DNA from: Sialis fuliginosa
Lineage: Eukaryota; Arthropoda; Insecta; Megaloptera; Sialidae
Assembly (NCBI GenBank): GCA_961205875.1
Contig: OY540812.1
Location: forward strand, 33,365,098-33,429,097
DNA: 64,000 nt
Direction of reading: 5' to 3'
Of this stretch, positions 10,937 to 21,484 are shown one piece after another. Numbering within the stretch: the first letter of the stretch is position 1; every line of letters begins with the position of its first letter. Position numbers and translations under genes: made by a program. A model generated the notes under the pieces. It searched no databases, had not been told where the DNA came from, and was given only the letters and a program-made list of their open reading frames with translations.

Positions 10937-12625
10937 ATTATAAAGATCAACGTCTCTCTGTCTGTCAGTCTATTAGTGCGCTTATAACTCGAGAACCACT
11001 TACTTATCCGATGGACGTGTTTTTTTTTTTAATTCATAGATATGTTCTCTGGTCAGGTTATAGGATATATTTTGCTACATAAAGGTACCGTAGTGAATAA
11101 GCTGTGACGGTAATAGTAAATTAAATTGGAAAAAAGTTTGCCGCCAACGCGCTTTTTTTGCAATACGCTGTCTAACCGTTCAATATTGAACAAAATAATG
11201 TAGTAAAGAATTGTGTAGAGCCAAAAGATCTACAATAAAGTCCGTGATATCATATATCTAATTTTTATATTTAAGTCACACTGATTGCTTTTACCTTATG
11301 TTACAAAAAAAAATGTTTGGGTTCTGTTTAAGTGGACTTATGACCAGCAAAACATTAATCCTTATTGAAATAAATGATTTCATTGTCATTAGTACTTGAT
11401 GTAGATATAATTTGCCCTTTATAGCATCCAGTTTGATATTTTAGTTTAGGAAATAATTTTAAATAAGTTATATACAGTAAAATATTATTAATAACGCGCG
11501 AACTAAAGAACAACTGCGCGTCGGAGTGGGGCAGAAAGCACGCTCGACGCATTCTGCCACCCTCAGCACGTCCATTATCTTTTCATCATCAATTGTTTAT
11601 TTTGTTTTGAATAATCCTTAATATATATAAAGCTCAACGTCTCTCTGTCTGTCTGTCTGTCTGTCTGTCTGTTAGTTACCTTATCACTCGAGAACCATTT
11701 ATCCGATTTACGTGTTTTTTTTTAATTCATAGGTACGTTCTCTGGCCAGGTTATAGGCTATATTTTTTTACGTTAGGTAACATAACAACTAAGCAGTTAC
11801 GATAATAGTAAATCAAGTCGGAAAAAATTTTGCCGTCGGCGCGCTGTTTTGTAATACGCTGCCTAAACCGTTCAATATAGAACAAAATAATGTATTAAAG
11901 AATTGTGCAGAATCAAAAGTTCTACAATTAAGTCCGCGACACCATATGTCTAACTTTTATATTTAAGCCACAATTACTGCTTTTATGTTACTAAGAAAAC
12001 ATAAAATATTTGGGTTCTGTTTACGTGGAATTATGACATGCAAAACATTAATCCTTATCGAAATAAATGATTTCATCGTCATAAGTACTTAATGTAGATA
12101 TAATTTGCCATTTACAGCATCCAATTTGGTCGTATAGTTTAGAAAATATCGAAATATATGTTATACGGGAAAATATTATTCGTGCGATGGTGACCCGTGT
12201 ATGGCGATGGAACGGTTGGTACATAGAAGCGCAGGGCAGAGGGAAGGGAACAGGCCGGTATTCTTTTGATTGTCAATTGTTTATTTTGTTTTCAATAATT
12301 AACTTTTAAATTTAAATAGAACAAAAATTATTTATACTTCGTGTTTATAATTAATTCAACTATATATTTTTTAAATCCTAAACAATAATTCCGTAGTCCA
12401 CGCGAGCGAAGCCGCGTGGGCCCAGCTAGTTCAATTATAAATTTAAACAGAACAAAAATTATTTGTAATTTTTGTTCTGATTCGTTTTTGTTAGGTAATT
12501 TAAGTGTTGATGAGTTATGATTGTAATAATAACTAATCGTGTTTGTACTTAATTGAACTGTATTTTTCAAAAATAATAAACGATAATGCCTCAGTCCACG
12601 TGAGCGAAACAGGGGGCACAGCTAG
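10937..12625 (+). mobile_element. Non-autonomous Helitron copy A, interrupted by copy B
   Basis: It starts near AAAGATCAACGTCTCTCTG and GTCTGT repeats, and ends at a Helitron-type CTAG (12622-12625) followed by T, after CAGTCCACGTGAGCGAAAC. At 11614/12430 it is split by copy B. Joining the two halves restores the order seen inside B (TTGTTTTCAATAATTAAC then TTTAAATAGAACAAAAATT). The exact 5' TC end is unclear because a foldback abuts it. No Rep/helicase coding sequence is present. Confidence 0.7.
11615..12429 (+). mobile_element. Non-autonomous Helitron copy B, complete, nested in copy A
   Basis: It starts TCCTTAATATATATAAAG and ends GCCCAGCTAG. A terminal hairpin (CCACGCG at 12398-12404 with CGCGTGG at 12413-12419) lies 10 nt before the end. 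It sits between A (11614) and T (12430) without a target duplication. The 5' TC, 3' hairpin, CTRR end and A/T insertion site are all diagnostic of Helitrons. A (CTGT)n tract lies near 11643. A related element is at 62336-63095. Confidence 0.8.
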
Positions 12626-13819
12626 TTCTATATAATTTTAACCAGAGTGACCATTACGTTAATCCGGCACTGTATGTCAATGTATGTACATACATATATT
12701 TGTGTGTCTGTATGTGGGAGTGTGTGCACGCGCGCCAATATTCAACTTTGAAAATTTACATACAGATATGTTATTTCATATATGACATTTGGTGCACCCG
12801 ATTACAATATCATACTGATTTTTTAAAGGAAAATATACGAATACATTGCACTTTGAACTAGATGAAAACTTGATGTTTATTTTTAAACTCGTGGGTAAAT
12901 CAGTCAAAAATTGAATAATTGTTTTTCTAAAACCAAATCGAAAAAGTCCATAAACATAATAAATTAATCGAGAAATTAGTGATTTCCTGTAGTTCCTTGT
13001 CAATCAAAACATATCCCTGTATGCATTATGATGAAACGCAAGACAAAAACTGATGATGTTTACAAATGGATTCAAGATGAATTAATTAATTAATTGTGAA
13101 TTATTTGCACAACCTTAATTCCTCTAACCAATGTTAATGAAAGGGTTCAATAACCCTTTCATTACCTAACATTGGTTGAATAAAACTGAAATCTTGGTTG
13201 AAGTAACAAAAATTGTTTACAAAGTTAATGATTTTCGGGAAACCAACATTACCTCAAAGCTTTAATGGATACAACCTGGGCCTGAAGAAGGCGTGCAGGG
13301 GTGCAAAAGTGTAGTAAAAAAGGCGGCAATATGAATTTTTTACACACCATCTGAATCCCTAGCGCCGGTCCTGGATACAACCAGATTAATTTATTAAATA
13401 TTATTGTTAGGTACCTGTAAATTTGAACAATTCTCGTTTAAAATAAGACAAACGCTGAACTGAAGAAGATATAGTTGCCAATATACCTCAAGCATGATCC
13501 CGAGTTATTTTAAGGGGGACGGAACACAAAATGGTCAATATTTGGTAATTTTTTACACAGGCATTACTAATAATTGAAGGATCGGATAGAGGGTATTTTA
13601 TTAAGTATATCTTCAACTTATTCAGTACCAATTTTTATTGAACAATATTAAAAATATACAAAGTTAGGAGCCTCGATATGACGACCAAAAAAATATTTTA
13701 TCCATCGAAATTTCACGATGAGTTGTCGAAAAAATAAAATAATTTTTTTATCAATATGTATTGTTGTGTGTAGTCGTTTTTTAAATTTTATTTTTTTACA
13801 AAATGGAGACAGTTTGATT
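12626..13819. other. Non-coding region with hairpin and dispersed repeat D
   Basis: No gene is supported. It contains the 52-nt hairpin at 13126-13177, a possible hAT-like terminus around 13366-13385 (CTAGCGCCGGTCCTGG), and repeat D at about 13575-13715. The words GGATCGGATA, TACCAATTTTTATTGAACAA and GCCTCGATATGACGACCAAA of repeat D recur inverted at 43880-44035. Confidence 0.5.
13126..13177. repeat. Short hairpin
   Basis: AACCAATGTTA followed by ATGAAAGGGTT pairs with AACCCTTTCAT and TAACATTGGTT across a 4-nt loop, with a small bulge. It may be a relic of a tiny foldback element; nothing else supports a function. Confidence 0.6.
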
Positions 13820-14168
13820 GTTTTTGTTTCCTCGCAATATCAACGATACGAGAAGCTTTGTGATCGTTTTAGAATGAGACAAAAAAAAAATTCTCCGATT
13901 TCAAAATTTTAAATTGATCTTCCCGTTTCACGTCAAGAAAAACACTTTTTGTTCCGTATCTGTCTGTCTGTGTGTGTGAGTGTATGTCCCCTGAATCTTT
14001 GTCACACGCATAACTCATGAACCACTGAACCGATATTAATGAAACTTGGTTGGACAGTTAAGTTTGGTTTGAGGATGGTCCCATTTCAAAATCGTTTGTA
14101 AGGGGGAGGGGTGACATCCCAAAATATTTATTTTTTCAAGATATCTCATGAACGATATATGTTACGTA

Positions 14169-15411
14169 TAGGGGTGTACCGGAATTTGCGATTTTATTCC
14201 GGTTCCGGTTCCGGCCGGAACTAGAAAATTCCGGCCGGACCCCGCCGGAATTTTTAATTTAATTTCTACATTCTACTATTGTGTTGCTTAAGTCGTTAAG
14301 TATTACCTAAATTTAAGTCCTAGTCAAAGTGATACTTTAGTTCCACTTAACCTGAAAACTGTACACAAAAATGAATATTGTAAATATTTTTGATAATATT
14401 ATTGATGGCAATGATGCAGATACCATAGGTATAATAGTTTATGACATTTCAAGCCAAGTTTATTATAGATATAACCATTTTCTAATCAAAATTAACCTTT
14501 TTAAAACTGTTTCGTTTAACAAAGCCTCCAGTGTATGCTTTTAAAATTCGTTTGAAAAATAGACTTGAATATTTATGACATGTTAGTACTTAGTATTTTT
14601 TAAAACTAATATAAAAAAGAACAAAAATTATAATACTTTGAAATTTCATATATTTAATATAGGTATTAATATGTGCTCTTTTTGCGTATAACTTGCTCCT
14701 CTCTTTTATCGCTTGTGACATTTCTGTGTATTACTAAATATTTTTTGGATGATCAAATGCACAATTTATATCCAAAATTAATTATATTGACATAAACCAA
14801 GGTTTTATTACCTTGATGATGATAGACATAAAATTTAGGTTCAACTTAAGACTAAGGAACACTTAGATAAGGAACAGAAATAAGTTTGTTGTAATTAGAC
14901 CGGGTATAAGAGATTCTCAAATAACAGTATTTTTGTAAAAAAAAAAAAAAAAACATTAATTAACCATCATAAAATAAATTTTTAGTAATACAAGATATGT
15001 AATAAAAATGATATTTAATTTTATTGATCTTTTTTGGAAAAATAATAGTTGTTCCCCATTTATGGGTAACATTTTAGATATATTTAATTTTTTCTAAATA
15101 TCTGATTTACCACCTTCGATTTTATCCTTTTATAATTTATAATCGAAAAGAACGTATGATAAACATTTTATTAGAAACAACAATTTTGTAGAATGTAATA
15201 TACCTCATTCTTATACTATTTAAAATAATTAATTGTATTGATATAAAATGTAACCTATATGTATAAAATATTTTTATTTATATTCTTTATTTGTTAATAT
15301 TTCATACAGAATTTTTTTGAAAAAATTCCGGTTCCGGCCGGATTTTTTTCGTGAATTCCGGTAATTCCGGTTCCGGCCGGAACTCAAAATTTCAGTTCCG
15401 GTACACCCCTA
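14169..15411. mobile_element. hAT-like non-autonomous element with CCGGTTCCGG-tiled ends
   Basis: The termini are TAGGGGTGTACCGGAA and the complement TTCCGGTACACCCCTA. A perfect 8-bp duplication GTTACGTA flanks it (14161-14168, 15412-15419), the expected hAT length. Both ends carry several overlapping CCGGTTCCGG and TTCCGGCCGGAA words, likely subterminal binding-site arrays. The interior is AT-rich and has no transposase. It lies inside family C repeat. Confidence 0.8.
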
Positions 15412-15625
15412 GTTACGTAAAAATTTTATAAGATCTTTTTTCTACTGGAAAAACGGAGAAACTATGGTTTCTAGTCAAAACGTGATTTTTTAAAGCAAAT
15501 TGAGATAAAACTTTGTAAGGGAATGTTTTACAACAAACGTTGTAGACCTATATTATAAGAAATTGACTGCTATACAAAAAAGATCTTAAACTAAAATATA
15601 CACCTTAACCACAATAAACCAATGT

Positions 15626-15671
15626 CACTCGACACGTGTTTCGACTTCACAAGAAGTCCTCATCAGGAGCC
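15626..15671 (-). ncRNA. Hammerhead ribozyme-like motif, left arm
   Basis: Reading the minus strand: GGCTC, CTGATGA, one extra G, a 6-bp stem GACTTC/GAAGTC with TTGT loop, GAAA, the self-complementary CACGTG, then TC and GAGTG. This matches a type I hammerhead with a minimal stem III, as in Penelope-like and schistosome satellite ribozymes. Cleavage would follow GUC. Stem I is short (CTC/GAG plus a wobble). The extra G before stem II departs from the consensus. Activity is inference. Confidence 0.6.
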
Positions 15672-16123
15672 TAACAGTTCCAGACTGATACAGTCTTGGT
15701 CAAACCTAATATTTATACTAAAAGGGCTTATCCCGCTTCAATGATTCTGACCAATCGACTGCAAGGTCTAGAAGGACTGAAGCTGGGATAGTTCCGGTAC
15801 CACTATTAAAAATCCTAGTCTTATCCCTCAAGATTTCTAAGCTTTCTGCTGCGTCCAATTGATTGTTATTACTGCATGCTTTAATTAGTTTACTAACTAC
15901 TAACTACTAATCAAAGCATGCAGTAATAACAATCAATTGGACGCAGCAGAAAGCTTAGAAATCTTGAGGGATAAGACTAGGATTTTTAATAGTGGTACCG
16001 GACCTATCCCAGCTTCAGTCCTTCTAGACCTTGCAGTCGATTGGTCAGAATCATTGAAGCGGGATAAGCCCTTTTAGTATAAATATTAGGTTTGACCAAG
16101 ACTGTATCAGTCTGGAACTGTTA

Positions 16124-16169
16124 GGCTCCTGATGAGGACTTCTTGTGAAGTCGAAACACGTGTCGAGTG
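16124..16169 (+). ncRNA. Hammerhead ribozyme-like motif, right arm
   Basis: This is the mirror copy of 15626-15671 with every core element unchanged: CTGATGA at 16129-16135, stem II 16137-16152, GAAA 16153-16156, CACGTG 16157-16162 and the GUC cleavage triplet at 16162-16164. Stem I strands are 16124-16128 and 16165-16169. The two motifs point outward from the palindrome centre, so a transcript of either strand holds one sense ribozyme and one antisense copy that would compete by pairing. Confidence 0.6.
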
Positions 16170-16540
16170 ACATTGGTTTATTGTGGTTAAGGTGTATATT
16201 TTAGTTTAAGATCTTTTTTGTATAGCAGTCAATTTCTTATAATATAGGTTACAACGTTTGTTGTAAAACATTCCCTTACAAAGTTTTATCTCAATTTGCT
16301 TTAAAAAATCACGTTTTGTTTTTTTAAATTGAAATTTACTTTGACATACTAAATGTCATTTTGTCGTTTTAAATGACATTTTGACGTTTGCATAAATTTA
16401 GAATTAAATTGAAATTTCAGACAATTTATCTAAACACTATCGGTTTTTATTTAAATTGTTCAATAAATATAAAAACCTTTGGTGAATTTAGCACGAGAAA
16501 GCACTGTGCATTTACTTGGTAGATGTTTTTTTTTTTAATT

Positions 16541-17699
16541 TTTAACACTTTTTTTAATTCAAGCGGTCTTTCAAAATAGTAATTCCCAAAATTTCAAAAA
16601 TCAGCTACGCACAGAATTAACCACTGCGATTAAGAAAATTTAGTAAACAATTTTTGAATCGGTTTATTAGTTTTTGAGGAATCGCTGGGATAAAGTCGAA
16701 AAAAGTCATATAAAAAAATCTCGTTTAATGTTTTTTGTGGTTCATAACCAAATTGAAATCAACCACCCACTGAAGTTTATATAATTCAATAACTTAAACC
16801 AAAGCTTTGTTCTTCCACTAAAGTTGATAAGTGTGAAAGGGACTATAAGGGCATAACAAAAACAATAAATTACACAACATATTAGTTGAACAACGTACAA
16901 TACATTTTACTAATTTTACACAGGTGTAATTATCAAAGTTGCGTTCAATTAATACAAGTTATTAAAACACAATTACTACAAATAAATCTACAACAAACTA
17001 ATGAATTAAATTACATCCATGAAATCAAATTGCTACGTAATACATATCAAATTCACATTCACATTATAACGGTCGGAAAGATCGTAAAACTATAATAATA
17101 ATAACATATAAACTGCCAACCCGCCGGCCGCGAAATCCCTATAAATCAGTTCTGCCAACTGTCGTTGACAGGGTCGCCAAATGTCACCCGTATTTGAATG
17201 CGTTTCAAAATACCGAATCGATTTTATAATGGCGTCGTATGTGTGAGGACGAAGGCATTGGGGGACGTGCGGTCGTGTAAATCAGTGATTTGTATAATCG
17301 ACATTTCATCGTAGACTTGTGAAGTATATACAATATATTTTTATAATATTTAATATACATAAATTACATTTAATACACAATGGATATACTTCTACATATA
17401 GGGGTGTCTAATGTCTACCTACATCAAATTATTGCTGAAAGGATTCCAAAACATATTTGATATCAGCAATTCGATAATTAGTACCTGAGGTATTTAATTT
17501 TTTCTGTAGTTCCTTCACGAAGAATTCAAGCTATGTAGTTCCACCTGATATGATTCATTCTGTTTAAATAGTTTCTGCCGAAAAATGCCAAATATCTATT
17601 TAAAAAAATAATTTTTGCATTTACAAATAATCTAAAAATAATTAATTTTTTATTAATTCATTAAAGAAATGTTAAATTTAAGTTGAAATTTTGTTTTTT
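16541..17699. other. Non-coding region with a local GC-rich island
   Basis: The segment at about 16555-16635 (AAAATCAGCTACGCACAGAA) recurs inverted at 43690-43765, so it is a dispersed repeat. No gene is supported. A locally GC- and CpG-richer stretch at 17110-17290 is listed separately. Confidence 0.45.
17110..17290 (+). promoter_or_regulatory. GC-rich island, possible promoter or first-exon region
   Basis: About 180 bp is clearly richer in GC and CpG than its surroundings (GCCAACCCGCCGGCCGCG, GGGGACGTGCGGTCGTG). It contains TATAAATCAGTT at about 17142, which combines a TATA-like word and an initiator-like TCAGTT, and ATGGCGTCGTATGTGTGA, a five-codon frame. No longer coding exon follows that I can defend. 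It could equally be a relic of a GC-richer transposon. Confidence 0.2.
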
Positions 17700-17997
17700 T
17701 ACTCACCAAAAAAATTAAGCGACTTTTTTTTAGATCTTTTTATTCTACACATAATATTGCTCTACATTTAACGGTTTAGGCAGCGTATTGTAAAAGAGCG
17801 CGCTGGCGGCAAACTTTATCCGACTTGATATACTATTATCGCCACTGCTTATTCCTTATGTACCCTAACGTAACTTAACATATAATAAAACCTGGGAATA
17901 GAAAATATTTATGAATTAAAAAAACTTAGATAAGTAGTTCTCGAGAGATAAGCGCACAAACGGACAGACAGAGACACATTGCGTTTTATAATATACA
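17700..17997 (-). mobile_element. Helitron fragment, minus strand
   Basis: The reverse complement contains CTCTGTCTGTCCGTTTGTGC, GCTTATCTCTCGAGAACTA and GTAAGTTACG-type words in the same order as the 5' half of the Helitrons at 10937-12625 and 62336-63095. The 3' half with hairpin and CTAG is missing. Confidence 0.6.
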
Positions 17998-18266
17998 TAC
18001 CTACCTAGATTAATTGAAACAATACAAGTCAATTACTATGTACAATATTTTCACTAATATTAATAATCAGCATATGGTTGTATAATATTATTATCACATA
18101 TGTAAAATGGTTTGACCAAAAGCAATGTGCTACCATTTGAATTGAAATCAGCCATTTGTTTCCATAATAGCGAACATTAAATATTCATTTGTTACACTGA
18201 ATTATTTTCATTCAATTTTATGAATACATTATTGATTTATGTATAAAAAATGTAATAGATACGTAT

Positions 18267-18270
18267 ACAT
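18267..18270. other. Target site duplication ACAT, left
   Basis: ACAT directly precedes the 5' LTR of element 1 and is repeated at 25732-25735 directly after the 3' LTR. A 4-bp duplication is typical of Ty3/gypsy integration. Confidence 0.85.
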
Positions 18271-19355
18271 TGTAACGGGTTTTTTTATAGTGCCCCCCCT
18301 GTTACACATTTTTTTTAATTTTCATTAAAATATTTCCATCTTATTTTTATCCTATTTCGTGAAATGTTTACATACGCAGATATTTTATTTCTTATAATTG
18401 TACGGCGAGCGATTTTCAACCTTAAACTATGATTTGACGTAACGGCAAGTACACCCGTCGTTACAAGTCAGGGATGTACGCGTGAACCGGTAGACGCAAG
18501 TACGCGGCGATAAGAGCGTGTGCAAGTGTATTGCACGATATAACAGTGGTAATCCAATTGTTGAGGGAGCCCGGAAGGAATTGAAGAGTCTAGGATTGGA
18601 GGCCCACCTAGACTCACTTAAGTGTAAGGAGAAACCCTTCTAAGGAACCTAGACGACGGGGAGTGGAGGTCCAGCCCCGCCGGACATCAGGAGTAGAACG
18701 GAGAGCCGCTACTTTATTAGTGCCGTATCACTCGCTTATTTGTTTTAACAAAGTTCACGTGGAAAATTAAGTGCCGCGGAGTGAGTACCGCGAAAGCCGC
18801 ATCACCGAAAAAGTGTGTTAAATCCGTCAGTTATATGTGCTAGAATCGGCGTGTGCAGTGTGTCTCAGTAGTGTAAAGTTTTGGTCATGTTGTTTAATTG
18901 TTTTTTTTATTAATCAGGATAAATTTATATTATAACTTATAACTTAGTATTAAGAATAATTTAAGATATATATAGATATAAGCATATCCAGCATATCAAC
19001 AATTTATTTATTACCGCAGAATCATTGCCATTATATTATTTTCATTTTATTTCGTAATTAAATTTTTGTTTATTATTAAAGAAAAAGAGAAAAAGGATAA
19101 AGTATTTTATTCATATGTCTGTGTTGTTAATAATTATCAAACCGTACGTTAAAATTCTTCCCCTCTACAGAAGTCAACAAAATCAGCGGAGTTTTGTGGT
19201 ACCTCTGGCTAAAGACCACGTGGCGCCCAAATCAATTTTTTTTAACTTTTATTGTTATCGTAATTTCTATATTGTTTATCCACATTTTAATCCACCCCGT
19301 CTCCACTGAGCGAGGCTCGGCACAATATTTCCGTAACGACGATTTTGTCGTCACA
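18271..19355 (+). repeat. 5' LTR of element 1 (1,085 bp)
   Basis: It starts TGTAACGGG and ends GTCGTCACA (TG...CA). Its first 36 bp can fold, since TGTAACGGG and CCCTGTTACA are complementary, and its last 30 bp contain ACGAC/GTCGT. Near its end lies TGGCGCCCAA (19221-19230), identical to the start of the real primer site. ATTAAA near 19074 is a possible polyadenylation signal. Short frames inside the LTR occur identically in the 3' copy and are not genes. Confidence 0.93.
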
Positions 19356-19360
19356 GAATT

Positions 19361-19378
19361 TGGCGCCCAACGTGGGGC
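19361..19378 (+). other. Primer binding site, tRNA-Lys type
   Basis: TGGCGCCCAACGTGGGGC lies 5 nt after the 5' LTR. This 18-mer is the complement of the 3' end of tRNA-Lys1,2 as known from several retroviruses and retroelements. It primes minus-strand DNA synthesis. Confidence 0.85.
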
Positions 19379-20119
19379 CCGAGATAAACAATTTTAAGAA
19401 ATTAATTAATTTTTGTCTTTACTTAATTTTGCATAAATATATTTTAATTCACATTTATGGATTTCACGTTAAAATTATTATTTTTAAATTTGATGACGTT
19501 ATCTATAATTAGATTTAGAATTTTGCTTAGACAAGTTACTGGCTTATCTAAAATATGGTAATAAATTTTAATGTATGTACTTACAATAATTGATTTTCAA
19601 TTTATTTTTCAATTACTGTTTATATTAATTTAATTGTAGAAATATTTATTTTATTTCGATTTCATGAAAGCCAGAGCCGTAGTAGTAAATTGTGAATTAA
19701 TTTTATATTATAAATTATTAAAATTTTTTGTACAATTTTGTTTTATTTTGTTTACTGGTTTGTTGACTTTTTGTAGGGGAATTGGGCAAAATTTTTACGA
19801 AACTTTATTTTTCTATTGTCTTAGAAAATATGATGGCATGTAATTAGATTGATTGTTGGTTCGTTGTAAGGTTTAAATTCTGAAAATTTTTTTTGATTGA
19901 TTTTTTTTGATTGATTTTTTTGGTTGATTTTTTTTTTGTTGCATTTCGACATTTCGCAAATAAGGTAATTGTTAATGGTTTACCTTATAGATAATTTTAT
20001 ATTGTATATGTAATTAAGGATTCATTTTGTATGTTTAAGAATTTTTTTATGTGTATATTAAGTGCATTTAAATTGTGTATCGGTAATTAACACGTTCACT
20101 GCGGTATTTATTTAACACC
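19379..20119 (+). other. Untranslated leader of element 1
   Basis: AT-rich leader between primer site and gag. At about 19886-19935 it carries a short imprecise repeat of poly-T plus GATTGA units. No frame before gag is convincing. The packaging signal would be expected here but cannot be located by eye. Confidence 0.6.
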
Positions 20120-21484
20120 ATGTCGTTCAAAATGGACATCAACAGGTTAGCCCAAGATGAGCTGAAGTACGAACTTAGTATTCGGGGTTACATGGACATA
20201 GGCACTTGTGATGAGATGCGCAAATGCCTGCGTCAGGTGTTGAAATCGGAACGCGAGGGTAGATCCGTAAATAACCCTACCTATAAATTTACGTTAGCAT
20301 CAGAGAAAGACTGCTGTGAACAAAAAGTCGAAGAGATTGTTCACTTGGTTAACAATTTCACGGGACAACCTAGTGACGGTGAATATAAAAAAATACAAAC
20401 TAAGCTGGCACATGTGTTTGAGAGGTTGAACAGGTTCGACTTAAGTGACGAAGGTGCGGGGGAAGTGCGGTCGCGACTTTTGAGTAAAATAATGACAATT
20501 AGTGCCGACTTGGAAGATAAAGTAGCGAGCGATGCGAACGACAGGGACGACGACTTCGTTCAACCACCAAGAAATATGGATGATATTCCGATAGATCTTA
20601 CGGTAATGAATATAAATGACGAAGTAAGGAATAGTTCGCTATTGGACACAAGGGCCGATGACACACGGGTTCCTCGGTACTCCCAGATGGTTCCGTCTCC
20701 CAATGTTAGATCGATTCCAGTCTCCCAGTGGAATCTGAAATTCAATGGCGAGTCCAGAGAGATGAGCGTTAATGCCTTTTTGGAAAGAGTTGAAGAGCTC
20801 CGTGTGGCCCGCCATGTGGATGAGGCTCAGCTATGGGACTCCGCCATAGACCTATTTGAAGGACAGGCGTTGATCTGGTTCAGAGCAATGCGTAGGCACG
20901 TCAATTCCTGGCCACAACTATGTATCCGATTACGAGAACAATTTCAACCACCAGACTACCATGATAAGTTGTTTGAAGAAATAAAACGTCGAACGCAGGG
21001 TAGGGACGAGCCGGTCGGTATTTACCTTGCCGTTATGTCAAATCTTTTCGGTCGTCTCGATTTGGAACTATCAGAGTCTGTCAAGCTACGAATCCTGCTG
21101 AAGAATATCTCTCCTTGGTTTCAAGATCGGTTAAGCTTGGTTGAAATAACTTCAATAAATCAATTAGCTCAATTAGCGCGAAGGTTGGAAAACAGTCGCC
21201 ATACGGTTGACTCTTTTGTTCCACCCACCAGCTCCAATGTCAATTCGCTAGAACCCGATCTCGCATACCAGACGAAGAGATCACATCGAGCAGCACCAGT
21301 GGAAGCATCGACGTCGGAGGAGGCAAGAACACCGGGGTCTTCGAATACATTTTCTTGCTGGAATTGTGGAGGACAGGGCCACAATTTCCGCTCGTGTTCC
21401 TCGCGAAGACGTAACTTTTGTAATGGTTGCGGAACTCCGAACATTGCAAGATACCAATGTCCACGTTGCCGTCCAAAAAACTAA
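20120..21484 (+). CDS. gag: Gag polyprotein of element 1
   Basis: The 454-residue structural polyprotein forms the cytoplasmic particle and binds the element RNA. Residues about 200-370 resemble the retrotransposon capsid domain (FNGES..., WDSAIDLFEGQALIWFRAM, FQPPDY). The C-terminus has a zinc knuckle C413-X2-C416-X4-H421-X4-C426, followed by a second cysteine cluster (CNGC...CPRC). An acidic segment lies around residues 145-185. The start is the first ATG of the frame, in ACACCATGT; an internal ATG four codons later is also possible. The stop directly follows an A AAA AAC slippery site, so a minority of ribosomes should continue into pol. No breaks are seen. Confidence 0.9.
   Translation: MSFKMDINRLAQDELKYELSIRGYMDIGTCDEMRKCLRQVLKSEREGRSVNNPTYKFTLASEKDCCEQKVEEIVHLVNNFTGQPSDGEYKKIQTKLAHVFERLNRFDLSDEGAGEVRSRLLSKIMTISADLEDKVASDANDRDDDFVQPPRNMDDIPIDLTVMNINDEVRNSSLLDTRADDTRVPRYSQMVPSPNVRSIPVSQWNLKFNGESREMSVNAFLERVEELRVARHVDEAQLWDSAIDLFEGQALIWFRAMRRHVNSWPQLCIRLREQFQPPDYHDKLFEEIKRRTQGRDEPVGIYLAVMSNLFGRLDLELSESVKLRILLKNISPWFQDRLSLVEITSINQLAQLARRLENSRHTVDSFVPPTSSNVNSLEPDLAYQTKRSHRAAPVEASTSEEARTPGSSNTFSCWNCGGQGHNFRSCSSRRRNFCNGCGTPNIARYQCPRCRPKN

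Larger units (their letters stand above)
15476..16318. repeat. 843-bp near-perfect palindrome
   Basis: It runs from CAAAACGTGATTTTTTAAAG to CTTTAAAAAATCACGTTTTG, with its centre near 15897 and only about 20 unpaired central bases. Arms differ at a few positions, such as GGGATAGTTCCGG against GGGATAGGTCCGG. The outer 115 bp or so of both arms is family C host sequence, which occurs once in the 38-kb copy; the inner part (about 15592-16207) is a separate element. Two hammerhead-like motifs lie in the arms in opposite orientation. It is non-coding. Confidence 0.85.
13820..16540 (-). repeat. Dispersed repeat family C, minus copy, broken by two insertions
   Basis: Family C sequence is present at 13820-14168 (GATACGAGAAGCTTTGTGAT, TTCCCGTTTCACGTCAAG, TCTGTCTG tract, AACTCATGAACCACTGAACC). 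It continues after a hAT-like insertion at 15412-15440 and again from about 16203 to 16540 (TTTGACATACTAAATGTCAT, GGTGAATTTAGCACGAGAAA). The intact plus-strand copy at 38187-38868 shows the same sequence without these insertions, which fixes their boundaries. Confidence 0.65.

Noticed and set aside
19115-19397. Two overlapping short open frames near the end of the 5' LTR, identical in the 3' LTR
   Set aside because: They lie wholly in the LTR, have no domain and appear twice only because the LTR is duplicated.
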